Shown here one piece after another: positions 10,374 to 23,144 of a stretch of DNA of 64,000 nucleotides. Position 1 is the first letter of the stretch, and every line of letters begins with the position of its first letter. The translations under genes and the position numbers were made by a program. Source of the stretch: Hydractinia symbiolongicarpus (Eukaryota > Cnidaria > Hydrozoa > Anthoathecata > Hydractiniidae); the NCBI RefSeq assembly GCF_029227915.1, contig NC_079881.1, positions 30,171,501 to 30,235,500 on the forward strand. Reading direction: 5' to 3'. The notes below the pieces were generated by a model that was not told the DNA's origin, did no database searches, and saw only the letters and a program-made list of their open reading frames with translations.

Positions 10374-10559
10374 ACGCTGAATAAAAGAAGTTTAATCGCC
10401 GGCAAACGAAAACCCGCCATTACCCGTAAACCCAGAACTCGGCCCGCATAGTCAAAAGTATACAAAGAAAGTACCCAGGGAGTAAACTCATTTCCCGAAC
10501 GATTTTTTAAATTATTTTTGCACCACTGAAACGCATGAGGCTTGTAGTTCTCAAAAATG

Positions 10560-13500
10560 TTTTCATTTTTGATGAGACGCTGAATAAAAGAAGTTTAATC
10601 GCCGGCAAACGAAAACCCGAGATTTCCCGTAAATCCCGGGCTTGGCCCGTATAATCAAAAGTATACAAAGATAGTACCCAGGGAGTAAACACATTTCCCG
10701 AACGATTTTTTGATTTATATTTTCACGACTAAAACGCATGAGACTTGTAGTTTTCAAAAATGTTTTCATTTTTGATGAGACGCTGAATAAAAGAAGTTTA
10801 ATCGCCGGCAAACGAAAACCTGCGATTTCCCGTAAATCCTGGACTCGGCCCGTATAGTCAAAAGTATACAAAGAAAGTACCCAGGGAGTAAACTAATTTC
10901 CCAAACGGTTTTTTAAATTATTATTTCACCACTAAAGCCCATGAGACTTGTAGTTTTCAAAAATGTTTTCATTTTTGATGAGACGCTGAATAAAAGAAGT
11001 TTAATCGCCGGCAAACGAAAACCTGCGATTTCCCGTAAATCCCGGACTCGGCCCGTATAGTCGAATGTATACAAAGAAAGTACCCTGTGAGTAAACTCAT
11101 TTCCGAAACGATTTTTTCAATTATCTTTTCACCACTAAAACGCATGAGACTTGCAGTTTTCAAAAATGTTTTCATTTTTGATGAGACGCTGAATAAAAGA
11201 AGTTTAATCGCCGGCAAACGAAAACCCGCCATTACCCGTAAACCCAGAACTCGGCCCGCATAGTCAAAAGTACACAAAGAAAGTACCCAGGGAGTAAACT
11301 CATTTCCCGAACGATTTTTTAAATTATCTTTTCACCACTAAAACGCATGAGACTTGTAGTTTTCGAAAATGTTTTCATTTTTGATGAGACGCTGAATAAA
11401 AGAAGTTTAATCGCCGACAAACGAAAACCTGCGATTTCCCGTAAATCCCGAACTCGGCCCGTATAGTCGAATGTATACAAAGAAAGTACCCTGTGAGTAA
11501 ACTCATCTCCGAAACGGTTTTTTCAATTATCTTTTCACCACTAAAACGCATGAGACTTGCAGTTTTCAAAAATGTTTTCATTTTAGATTAGACGCTTAAT
11601 AAAAGAGGTTTAATCGCCGGCAAACGAAATCCCGCGATTTCCCGTAAATCCCGGGCTTGGCCCGTATAGTCGAATGTATACAAAGAACGTACCCTGTGAG
11701 TAAACTCATTTCCGAAACGATTTTTTCAATTATCTTTTCACCACTAAAACGCATGGGACTTGCAGTTTTCAAAAATGTTTTCATTTTTGATGAGACGCTG
11801 AATAAAAGAAGTTTAATCGCCGGCAAACGACAACCCGCCATTACCCGTAAACCCAGAACTCGGCCCGCATAGTCAAAAGTATACAAAGAAAGTACCCAGG
11901 GAGTAAACTCATTTCCCGAACGATTTTTTAAATTATTTTTGCACCACTGAAACGCATGAGACTTGTAGTTTTCAAAAATGTTTTCATTTTTGATGAGACG
12001 CTGAATAAAAGAAGTTTAATCGCCGGCAAACGAAAACCCGAGATTTCCCGTAAATCCCGGGCTTGGCCCGTATAATCAAAAGTATACAAAGATAGTACCC
12101 AGGGAGTAAACTCATTTCCCGAACGATTTTTTGATTTATATTTTCACGACTAAAACGCATGAGACTTGTAGTTTTCAAAAATGTTTTCATTTTTGATGAG
12201 ACGCTGAATAAAAGAAGTTTAATCGCCGGCAAACGAAAACCTGCGATTTCCCGTAAATCCTGGACTCGGCCCGTATAGTCAAAAGTATACAAAGAAAGTA
12301 CCCAGGGAGTAAACTAATTTCCCAAACGATTTTTTAAATTATTATTTCACCACTAAAGCCCATGAGACTTGTAGTTTTCAAAAATGTTTTCATTTTTGAT
12401 GAGACGCTGAATAAAAGAAGTTTAATCGCCGGCAAACGAAAACCTGCGATTTCCCGTAAATCCCGGACTCGTTCCGTATAGTCGAATGTATACAAAGAAA
12501 GTACCCTGTGAGTAAACTCATTTCCGAAACGATTTTTTCAATTATCTTTTCACCACTAAAACGCATGAGACTTGCAGTTTTCAAAAATGTTTTCATTTTT
12601 GATGAGACGCTGAATAAAAGAAGTTTAATCGCCGGCAAACGAAAACCCGCCATTACCCGTAAACCCAGAACTCGGCCCGCATAGTCAAAAGTACACAAAG
12701 AAAGTACCCAGGGAGTAAACTCATTTCCCGAACGATTTTTTAAATTATTTTTTCACCACTAAAACGCATGAGACTTGTAGTTTTCGAAAATGTTTTCATT
12801 TTTGATGAGACGCTGAATAAAAGAAGTTTAATCGCCGACAAACGAAAACCTGCGATTTCCCGTAAATCCCGAACTCGGCCCGTATAGTCGATTGTATACA
12901 AAGAAAGTACCCTGTGAGTAAACTCATCTCCGAAACGGGTTTTTCAATTATCTTTTCACCACTAAAACGCATGAGACTTGCAGTTTTCAAAAATGTTTTC
13001 ATTTTTGATGAGACGCTGAATAAAAGAAGTTTAATCGCCGGCAAACGAAAACCCGAGATTTCCCGTAAATCCCGGGCTTGGCCCGTATAATCAAAAGTAT
13101 ACAAAGATAGTACCCAGGGAGTAAACTCATTTCCCGAACGATTTTTTGATTTATATTTTCACGACTAAAACGCATGAGACTTGTAGTTTTCAAAAATGTT
13201 TTCATTTTTGATGAGACGCTGAATAAAAGAAGTTTAATCGCCGGCAAACGAAAACCTGCGATTTCCCGTAAATCCTGGACTCGGCCCGTATAGTCAAAAG
13301 TATACAAAGAAAGTACCCAGGGAGTAAACTAATTTCCCAAACGGTTTTTTAAATTATTATTTCACCACTAAAGCCCATGAGACTTGTAGTTTTCAAAAAT
13401 GTTTTCATTTTTGATGAGACGCTGAATAAAAGAAGTTTAATCGCCGGCAAACGAAAACCTGCGATTTCCCGTAAATCCCGGACTCGGCCCGTATAGTCGA

Positions 13501-15036
13501 ATGTATACAAAGAAAGTACCCTGTGAGTAAACTCATTTCCGAAACGATTTTTTCAATTATCTTTTCACCACTAAAACGCATGAGACTTGCAGTTTTCAAA
13601 AATGTTTTCATTTTTGATGAGACGCTGAATAAAAGAAGTTTAATCGCCGGCAAACGAAAACCCGCCATTACCCGTAAACCCAGAACTCGGCCCGCATAGT
13701 CAAAAGTACACAAAGAAAGTACCCAGGGAGTAAACTCATTTCCCGAACGATTTTTTAAATTATCTTTTCACCACTAAAACGCATGAGACTTGTAGTTTTC
13801 GAAAATGTTTTCATTTTTGATGAGACGCTGAATAAAAGAAATTTAATCGCCGACAAACGAAAACCTGCGATTTCCCGTAAATCCCGAACTCGGCCCGTAT
13901 AGTCGAATGTATACAAAGAAAGTACCCTGTGAGTAAACTCATCTCCGAAACGGTTTTTTCAATTATCTTTTCACCACTAAAACGCATGAGACTTGCAGTT
14001 TTCAAAAATGTTTTCATTTTAGATTAGACGCTTAATAAAAGAGGTTTAATCGCCGGCAAACGAAATCCCGCGATTTCCCGTAAATCCCGGGCTTGGCCCG
14101 TATAGTCGAATGTATACAAAGAACGTACCCTGTGAGTAAACTCATTTCCGAAACGATTTTTTCAATTATCTTTTCACCACTAAAACGCATGAGACTTGCA
14201 GTTTTCAAAAATGTTTTCATTTTTGATGAGACGCTGAATAAAAGAAGTTTAATCGCCGGCAAACGAAAACCCGCCATTACCCGTAAACCCAGAACTCGGC
14301 CCGCATAGTCAAAAGTATACAAAGAAAGTACCCAGGGAGTAAACTCATTTCCCGAATGATTTTTTAAATTATTTTTGCACCACTGAAACGCATGAGACTT
14401 GTAGTTTTCAAAAATGTTTTCATTTTTGATGAGACGCTGAATAAAAGAAGTTTAATCGCCGGCAAACGAAAACCCGAGATTTCCCGTAAATCCCGGGCTT
14501 GGCCCGTATAATCAAAAGTATACAAAGATAGTACCCAGGGAGTAAACTCATTTCCCGAACGATTTTTTGATTTATATTTTCACGACTAAAACGCATGAGA
14601 CTTGTAGTTTTCAAAAATGTTTTCATTTTTGATGAGACGCTGAATAAAAGAAGTTTAATCGCCGGCAAACGAAAACCTGCGATTTCCCGTAAATCCTGGA
14701 CTCGGCCCGTATAGTCAAAAGTATACAAAGAAAGTACCCAGGGAGTAAACTAATTTCCCAAACGATTTTTTAAATTATTATTTCACCACTAAAGCCCATG
14801 AGACTTGTAGTTTTCAAAAATGTTTTCATTTTTGATGAGACGCTGAATAAAAGAAGTTTAATCGCCGGCAAACGAAAACCTGCGATTTCCCGTAAATCCC
14901 GGACTCGGCCCGTATAGTCGAATGTATACAAAGAAAGTACCCTGTGAGTAAACTCATTTCCGAAACGATTTTTTCAATTATCTTTTCACCACTAAAACGC
15001 ATGAGACTTGCAGTTTTCAAAAATGTTTTCATTTTT
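10560..15036. repeat. 12-monomer HOR (2,436-bp offset)
   Basis: About 10,560-12,600 repeats at 12,996-15,036 with an offset of exactly 2,436 bp (12 x 203). A private marker, TTTTAGATTAGACG, lies at 11,581 and 14,017. The unit carries monomers marked by CCCGAGATTTCCC, TCCTGGACTC and AAGAACGTACC in fixed order. The offset breaks near 12,600, where 12,607 reads CCCGCCATTACCC while 15,043 reads CCTGCGATTTCCC. Confidence 0.85.
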
Positions 15037-16787
15037 GATGAGACGCTGAATAAAAGAAGTTTAATCGCCGGCAAACGAAAACCTGCGATTTCCCGTAAAT
15101 CCTGGACTCGGCCCGTATAGTCAAAAGTATACAAAGAAAGTACCCAGGGAGTAAACTAATTTCCCAAACGGTTTTTTAAATTATTATTTCACCACTAAAG
15201 CCCATGAGACTTGTAGTTTTCAAAAATGTTTTCATTTTTGATGAGACGCTGAATAAAAGAAGTTTAATCGCCGGCAAACGAAAACCTGCGATTTCCCGTA
15301 AATCCCGGACTCGGCCCGTATAGTCGAATGTATACAAAGAAAGTACCCTGTGAGTAAACTCATTTCCGAAACGATTTTTTCAATTATCTTTTCACCACTA
15401 AAACGCATGAGACTTGCAGTTTTCAAAAATGTTTTCATTTTTGATGAGACGCTGAATAAAAGAAGTTTAATCGCCGGCAAACGAAAACCCGCCATTACCC
15501 GTAAACCCAGAACTCGGCCCGCATAGTCAAAAGTACACAAAGAAAGTACCCAGGGAGTAAACTCATTTCCCGAACGATTTTTTAAATTATCTTTTCACCA
15601 CTAAAACGCATGAGACTTGTAGTTTTCGAAAATGTTTTCATTTTTGATGAGACGCTGAATAAAAGAAATTTAATCGCCGACAAACGAAAACCTGCGATTT
15701 CCCGTAAATCCCGAACTCGGCCCGTATAGTCGAATGTATACAAAGAAAGTACCCTGTGAGTAAACTCATCTCCGAAACGGTTTTTTCAATTATCTTTTCA
15801 CCACTAAAACGCATGAGACTTGCAGTTTTCAAAAATGTTTTCATTTTAGATTAGACGCTTAATAAAAGAGGTTTAATCGCCGGCAAACGAAATCCCGCGA
15901 TTTCCCGTAAATCCCGGGCTTGGCCCGTATAGTCGAATGTATACAAAGAACGTACCCTGTGAGTAAACTCATTTCCGAAACGATTTTTTCAATTATCTTT
16001 TCACCACTAAAACGCATGAGACTTGCAGTTTTCAAAAATGTTTTCATTTTTGATGAGACGCTGAATAAAAGAAGTTTAATCGCCGGCAAACGAAAACCCG
16101 CCATTACCCGTAAACCCAGAACTCGGCCCGCATAGTCAAAAGTATACAAAGAAAGTACCCAGGGAGTAAACTCATTTCCCGAACGATTTTTTAAATTATT
16201 TTTGCACCACTGAAACGCATGAGACTTGTAGTTTTCAAAAATGTTTTCATTTTTGATGAGACGCTGAATAAAAGAAGTTTAATCGCCGGCAAACGAAAAC
16301 CCGAGATTTCCCGTAAATCCCGGGCTTGGGCCGTATAATCAAAAGTATACAAAGATAGTACCCAGGGAGTAAACTCATTTCCCGAACGATTTTTTGATTT
16401 ATATTTTCACGACTAAAACGCATGAGACTTGTAGTTTTCAAAAATGTTTTCATTTTTGATGAGACGCTGAATAAAAGAAGTTTAATCGCCGGCAAACGAA
16501 AACCTGCGATTTCCCGTAAATCCTGGACTCGGCCCGTATAGTCAAAAGTATACAAAGAAAGTACCCAGGGAGTAAACTAATTTCCCAAACGATTTTTTAA
16601 ATTATTATTTCACCACTAAAGCCCATGAGACTTGTAGTTTTCAAAAATGTTTTCATTTTTGATGAGACGCTGAATAAAAGAAGTTTAATCGCCGGCAAAC
16701 GAAAACCTGCGATTTCCCGTAAATCCCGGACTCGGCCCGTATAGTCGAATGTATACAAAGAAAGTACCCTGTGAGTAAACTCATCTC
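13200..16787. repeat. 9-monomer HOR (1,827-bp offset)
   Basis: About 13,200-14,960 repeats at 15,027-16,787 with an offset of 1,827 bp (9 x 203). The TTTTAGATTAGACG marker at 14,017 recurs at 15,844. This unit overlaps the 12-monomer HOR and contains the same five-monomer core plus four further monomers, so it looks like a deleted or differently expanded version of the same ancestor. Confidence 0.83.
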
Positions 16788-17785
16788 CGAAACGGTTTTT
16801 TCAATTATCTTTTCACCACTAAAACGCATGAGACTTGCAGTTTTCAAAAATGTTTTCATTTTAGATTAGACGCTTAATAAAAGAGGTTTAATCGCCGGCA
16901 AACGAAATCCCGCGATTTCCCGTAAATCCCGGGCTTGGCCCGTATAGTCGAATGTATACAAAGAACGTACCCTGTGAGTAAACTCATTTCCGAAACGATT
17001 TTTTCAATTATCTTTTCACCACTAAAACGCATGAGACTTGCAGTTTTCAAAAATGTTTTCATTTTTGATGAGACGCTGAATAAAAGAAGTTTAATCGCCG
17101 GCAAACGAAAACCCGCCATTACCCGTAAACCCAGAACTCGGCCCGCATAGTCAAAAGTATACAAAGAAAGTACCCAGGGAGTAAACTCATTTCCCGAACG
17201 ATTTTTTAAATTATTTTTGCACCACTGAAACGCATGAGACTTGTAGTTTTCAAAAATGTTTTCATTTTTGATGAGACGCTGAATAAAAGAAGTTTAATCG
17301 CCGGCAAACGAAAACCCGAGATTTCCCGTAAATCCCGGGCTTGGCCCGTATAATCAAAAGTATACAAAGATAGTACCCAGGGAGTAAACTCATTTCCCGA
17401 ACGATTTTTTGATTTATATTTTCACGACTAAAACGCATGAGACTTGTAGTTTTCAAAAATGTTTTCATTTTTGATGAGACGCTGAATAAAAGAAGTTTAA
17501 TCGCCGGCAAACGAAAACCTGCGATTTCCCGTAAATCCTGGACTCGGCCCGTATAGTCAAAAGTATACAAAGAAAGTACCCAGGGAGTAAACTAATTTCC
17601 CAAACGATTTTTTAAATTATTATTTCACCACTAAAGCCCATGAGACTTGTAGTTTTCAAAAATGTTTTCATTTTTGATGAGACGCTGAATAAAAGAAGTT
17701 TAATCGCCGGCAAACGAAAACCTGCGATTTCCCGTAAATCCCGGACTCGGCCCGTATAGTCGAATGTATACAAAGAAAGTACCCT
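15740..17785. repeat. 5-monomer HOR (1,015-bp offset)
   Basis: About 15,740-16,754 repeats at 16,755-17,785 with an offset of 1,015 bp (5 x 203); the TTTTAGATTAGACG marker at 15,844 recurs at 16,859. This is the minimal core shared with the 9- and 12-monomer units to the left. Four marker copies with spacings 2,436, 1,827 and 1,015 bp show progressive shortening rightward. Confidence 0.84.
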
Positions 17786-18273
17786 GTGAGTAAACTCATT
17801 TCCGAAACGATTTTTTCAATTATCTTTTCACCACTAAAACGCATGAGACTTGCAGTTTTCAAAAATGTTTTCATTTTTGATGAGACGCTGAATAAAAGAA
17901 GTTTAATCGCCGGCAAACGAAAACCCGCCATTACCCGTAAACCCAGAACTCGGCCCGCATAGTCAAAAGTACACAAAGAAAGTACCCAGGGAGTAAACTC
18001 ATTTCCCGAACGATTTTTTAAATTATTTTTTCACCACTAAAACGCATGAGACTTGTAGTTTTCGAAAATGTTTTCATTTTTGATGAGACGCTGAATAAAA
18101 GAAGTTTAATCGCCGACAAACGAAAACCTGCGATTTCCCGTAAATCCCGAACTCGGCCCGTATAGTCGATTGTATACAAAGAAAGTACCCTGTGAGTAAA
18201 CTCATCTCCGAAACGGGTTTTTCAATTATCTTTTCACCACTAAAACGCATGAGACTTGCAGTTTTCAAAAATG
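17262..18273. repeat. Copy of 11,984-12,995 (offset 5,278 bp)
   Basis: Five monomers match 11,984-12,995 at a constant offset of 5,278 bp (26 x 203), including the GTCGATTGTATAC variant at the right end (near 12,887 and 18,165). After about 18,273 the two diverge: 13,013 begins ACGCTGAAT and 18,291 begins ACGCTTAAT. Confidence 0.78.
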
Positions 18274-20300
18274 TTTTCATTTTTGATGAGACGCTTAATA
18301 AAAGAGGTTTAATCGCCGGCAAACGAAATCCCGCGATTTCCCGTAAATCCCGGGCTTGGCCCGTATAGTCGAATGTATACAAAGAAAGTACCCAGGGAGT
18401 AAACTCATTTCCCGAACGATTTTTTAAATTTTTTTTCTCACCACTAAAACGCATGAAACTTGTAGTTTTCAAAAATGTTTTCATTTTTGATGAGACGCTG
18501 AATAAAAGAAGTTTAATCGCCGGCAAACGAAAACCCGAGATTTCCCGTAAATTCCGGGCTTGGCCCGTATAGTCGAATGTATACAAAGAAAGTACCCTGT
18601 GATTAAACTCATTTTCAGAACGATTTTTTAAATTATTTTTTCACAACTAAAACGCATAAGACTTGTAGTTTTCAAAAATGTTTTCATTTCTGATGAGACG
18701 CTGAATAAAAGAAGTTTAATCGCCGGCAAACGAAAACCCGAGATTTCCCGTAAATTCCGGGCTTGGCCCGTATAATCAAAAGTATACAAAGATAGTACCC
18801 AGGGAGTAAACTCATTTCCCGAACGATTTTTTGATTTATATTTTCACCACTAAAACGCATGAGACTTGTAGTTTTCAAAAATGTTTTCATTTTTGATGAG
18901 ATGCTGAATAAAAGAAGTTTAATCGCCGGCAAACGAAAACCTGCGATTTCCCGTGAATCACGGACTCGGCCCGTATAGTCAAAAGTATACAAAGAAAGTA
19001 CCCAGAGAGTAAACTAATTTCCCAAACGATTTTTTAAATTATTATTTCACCACTAAAGCCCATGAGACTTGTAGTTTTTAAAAATGTTTTCATTTTTTAT
19101 GAGACGCTGAATAAAAGAAATTTAATCGCCGGCAAACGAAAACCAGCGATTTCCCGTAAATCCCGGACTCGGCCCGTATAGTCAAAAGTATACAAAGAAA
19201 GTACCCAGGGAGTAAACTCATTTCTCGAACGATTTTTTAAATTATTTTTTCACCACTAAAACGCATGAGACTTGTAGTTTTTAGAAATGTTTTCATTTTT
19301 GATGAGACGTTTAATGAAAGTGGTTTAATCGCCGGCAAACGAAAACCCGCGATTTCCCGTAAATCCCCGGCTTGGCCCGTATAGTCGAATGTATACAAAG
19401 AAAGTACCCTGTGAGTAAACTCATTTCCAAAACGATTTTTTAAATTATCTTTTCACCACTAAAAGGCATGAGACTTGTAGTTTTCAAAAATGTTTTCATT
19501 TTTGATGAGACGCTGAATAAAAGAAGTTTAATCGCCGGCACACGAAAACCCGCCATTTCCCGTAAACCCCGGACTCCGTCCGTATAATCAAAAGTATACA
19601 AAGAAAGTACCCAGGGAGTAAACTCATTTCCCGAACGATTTTTTAAATTATTTTTTCACCACTAAAACGCATGAGACTTGTAGTTTTTAAAAATGTTTTC
19701 ATTTCTGATGAGACGCTGAATAAAAGAAGTTTAATCGCCGGCAAACGAAAACCCGAGATTTCCCGTAAATCCCGGGCTTGGCCCGTATAATCAAAAGTAT
19801 ACAAAGATAGTACCCAGGGAGTAAACTCATTTCCGATTTTTTGATTTATATTTTCACTACTAAAACGCATGAGACTTGTAGTTTTCGAAAATGTTTTCAT
19901 TTTTGATGGGACGCTGAATAAAAGAAGTTTAATCACCGGCAAACGAAAACCCGCCATTTCCCGTAAACCCCGGACTCGGCCCGCATAGTCAAAAGTATAC
20001 AAAGAAAGTACCCAGGGAGTAAACTCATTTCCCGAACGATTTTTTAATTTATTTTTTCACCACTAAAACGCATGAGATTTGTAGTTTTTAAAAATGTTTT
20101 CATTTTTGATGAGACGTTGAATAAAAGAAGTTTAATCGCCGGCAAACGAAAACCTGCGATTTCCCGTAAATCCCGGACTCGGCCCGTATAGTCAAAAGTA
20201 TACAAAGAAAGTAACCAGGGAGTAAACTCATTTCCCGAACGATTTTTTAAATTACTTTTTCACCACTAAAACGCATGAGACTTGTAGTTTTCAAAAATGT
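18074..20300. repeat. Block P: recurrent multi-monomer segment
   Basis: 18,074-20,000 recurs at 26,393-28,250 (offset 8,319) and again from 46,080. Its first part also recurs at 8,735 and 38,974. Markers include TTTTCGAAAATG, the run ending CTCACC, CATTTTTTATGAG (19,091, 27,410 and 47,097) and CTAAAAGGCATGAG. The copy here has a 5-bp deletion in the monomer at 19,713-19,910 that the other copies lack. No gene was seen. Confidence 0.78.
19713..19910. repeat. 198-bp monomer with 5-bp deletion
   Basis: At about 19,831 CATTTCCGATTT replaces the usual CATTTCCCGAACGATTT, and monomer starts at 19,713 and 19,911 are 198 bp apart. The deletion changes the reading frame and creates a longer spurious open frame (19,643-20,002, minus). 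The related monomer at 28,033 keeps the full CCCGAACG. Confidence 0.85.
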
Positions 20301-23144
20301 TTTCATTTTTGATGAGACGCTGAATAAAAGAAGTTTAATCGCCGGCAAACGAAAACCTGCGATTTCCCGTAAATCCCGGACTCGGCCCGTATAGTCGATT
20401 GTATACAAAGAAAGTACCCTGTGAGTAAACTCATCTCCGAAACGATTTTTTCAATTATCTTTTCACCACTAAAACGCATGAGACTTGCAGTTTTCAAAAA
20501 TGTTTTCATTTTTGATGAGACGCTTAATAAAAGAGGTTTAATCGCCGGCAAACGAAATCCCACGATTTCCCGTAAATCCCGGGCTTGGCCCGTATAGTCG
20601 AATGTATACAAAGAAAGTACCTAGGGAGTAAACGCATTTCCCGAACGATTTTTTAAATTTTTCTTTCACCACTAAAACGCATGAGACTTGTAGTTTTCAA
20701 AAATGTTTTCTTTTTTGATGATACGCTTAATGAAAGAGGTTTAATCGCCGGCAAACGAAAACCCGCGATTTCCCGTAAATCCCGGGCTTGGCCCGTATAG
20801 TCGAATGTATACAAAGAAAGTACCCTGTGAGTAAACTCATTTCCAGAACGATTTTTTAAATTATTTTTTCACCACTAAAACGCATAAGACTTGTAGTTTT
20901 CAAAAATGTTTTCATTTCTGATGAGACGCTGAATAAAAGAAGTTTAATCGCCGGCAAACGAAAACCCGAGATTTCCCGTAAATACCGGGCTTGGCCCGTA
21001 TAGTCAAAAGTATACAAAGATAGTACCCAGGGAGTAAACTCATTTCCCGAACGATTTTTTGATTTATATTTTCACCACTAAAACGCATGAGACTTGTAGT
21101 TTTCAAAAATGTTTTCATTTTTGATGAGACGCTGAATAAAAGAAGTTTAATCGCCGGCAAACGAAAACCTGTTATTTCCTGTAAATCACGGACTCGGCCC
21201 GTATAGTCAAAAGTATACAAAGAAAGTACCCAGGGAGTAAACTAATTTTCCAAACGATTTTTTAAATTATTATTTCACCACTAAAGCCCATGAGACTTGT
21301 ATTTTTTAAAAATGTTTTCATTTTTGATGAGACGCTGAATAAAAGAAGTTTAATCGCCGGCAAACGAAAACCAGCGATTTCCCGTAAATCCCGGACTCGG
21401 CCCGTATAGTCAAAAGAATACAAAGAAAGTACCCAGGGAGTAAACTCATTTCTCGAACGATTTTTTAAATTATTTTTTCACCACTAAAACGCATGAGACT
21501 TGTAGTTTTCAGAAATGTTTTCATTTTTGATGAGACGTTTAATGAAAGTGGTTTAATCGCCGGCAAACGAAAACCCGCGATTTCCCGTAAATCCCGGGCT
21601 TGGCCCGTATAGTCGAATGTATACAAAGAAAGTACCCTGTGAGTAAACTCATTTCCAAAACGATTTTTTAAATTACCTTTTCACCACTAAACCGCATGAG
21701 ACTTGTAGTTTTCAAAAATGTTTTCATTTTTGATGAGACGCTGAATAAAAGAAGTTTAATCGCCGGCACACGAAAACCCGCCATTTTCCGTAAACCCCGG
21801 ACTCGGTCCGTATAATCAAAAGTATACAAAGAAAGTACCCAGGGAGTAAACTCATTTCCCGAACGATTTTTTAAATTATTTTTTCACCACTAAAACGCAT
21901 GAGACTTGTAGTTTTTAAAAATGTTTTCATTTCTGATGAGACGCTGAATAAAAGAAGTTTAATCGCCGGCAAACGAAAACCCGAGATTTCCCGTAAATCC
22001 CCGGCTTGGCCCGTATAATCAAAAGTATACAAAGATAGTACCCAGGGAGTAAACTCATTTCCCGAACGATTTTTTGATTTACATTTTCACCACTAAAACG
22101 CATGAGACTTGTAGTTTTCAAAAATGTTTTCTTTTTTGATGAGACGCTGAATAAAAGAAGTTTAATCGCCGGCAAACAAAAACCTGCGATTTCCCGTAAT
22201 TTCCGGACTCGGCCCGTATAGTCAAAAGTATACAAAGAAAGTACCCAGGGAGTAAACTCATTTCTCGAACGATTTTTTAAATTATTTTTTCACCACTAAA
22301 ACGCATGAGACTTGTAGTTTTTAAAAATGTTTTCATTTTTGATGAGACGCTGAATGAAAGAAGTTTAATCTTTGGCAAACGAAAACCAGCGATTTCCCGT
22401 AAATCCCGGACTCGGCCCGTATAGTCAAAAGTATACAAAGAAAGTACCCAGGGAGTAAACTCATTTCTCGAACGATTTTTTAAATTATTTTTTCACCACT
22501 AAAACGCATGAGACTTGTAGTTTTCAGAAATGTTTTTATTTTTGATGAGACGCTTAATGAAAGTGGTTTAATCGCCGGCAAACGAAAACCCGCGATTTCC
22601 CGTAAATCCCGGGCTTGGCCCGTATAGTCGAATGTATACAAAGAAAGTACCCTGTGAGTAAAATCATTTCCAAAACGATTTTTTAAATTATCTTTTCACC
22701 ACTAAAACGCATGAGACTTGTAATTTTCAAAAATGTTTTCATTTTTGATGAGACGCTAAATAAAAGAAGTTTAATCGCCGGCAAACGAAAACCCGCCATT
22801 TCCCGTAAACCCCGGACTCGGTCCGTATAATCAAAAGTATACAAAGAAAGTACCCAGGCAGTAAACTCATTTCCCGAACGATTTTTTAAATTATCTTTTC
22901 ACCACTAAAACGCATGAGACTTGTAATTTTCAAAAATGTTTTCATTTTTGATGAGACGCTAAATAAAAGAAGTTTAATCGCCGGCAAACGAAAACCCGCG
23001 ATTTCCCGTAAATCCCGGGCTTGGCCCGTATAGTCGAATGTATACAAAGAAAGTACCCTGTGAGTAAACTCATTTCCAGAACGATTTTTTAAATTATTTT
23101 TTCACCACTAAAACGCATAAGACTTGTAGTTTTCAAAAATGTTT
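20300..23144. repeat. Blocks Q, R and S, first occurrence
   Basis: Block Q is marked by CCCACGATTTCCC, ACCTAGGGAGTAAACGC and TTTTTCTTTCACC. Block R is marked by AAAAGAATACAAAG (about 21,411). Block S is marked by AATCTTTGGC (about 22,368). The same series in the same order recurs from 30,654, 34,917, 42,629 and 52,980. Two successive monomers at 22,754 and 22,957 share ACGCTAAATAAAAG and CTTGTAATTTTC, a single-monomer duplication not seen in the other copies. Confidence 0.75.

Larger units (their letters stand above)
7186..10559. repeat. Mosaic monomer stretch between HOR zones
   Basis: About 16-17 monomers without a simple local period. 7,217-7,740 follows 4,218 onward (offset 2,999). The stretch around 8,735-9,653 is an early copy of a block seen again at 18,074, 26,393, 38,974 and 46,080, marked by TTTTCGAAAATG, by ACGCTTAATAAAAGAGG, and by a T-run ending in CTCACC. 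The part around 10,157-10,465 resembles 23,551-23,859. It contains the only obvious large partial monomer of the window (8,231-8,342). No gene was seen. Confidence 0.75.
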
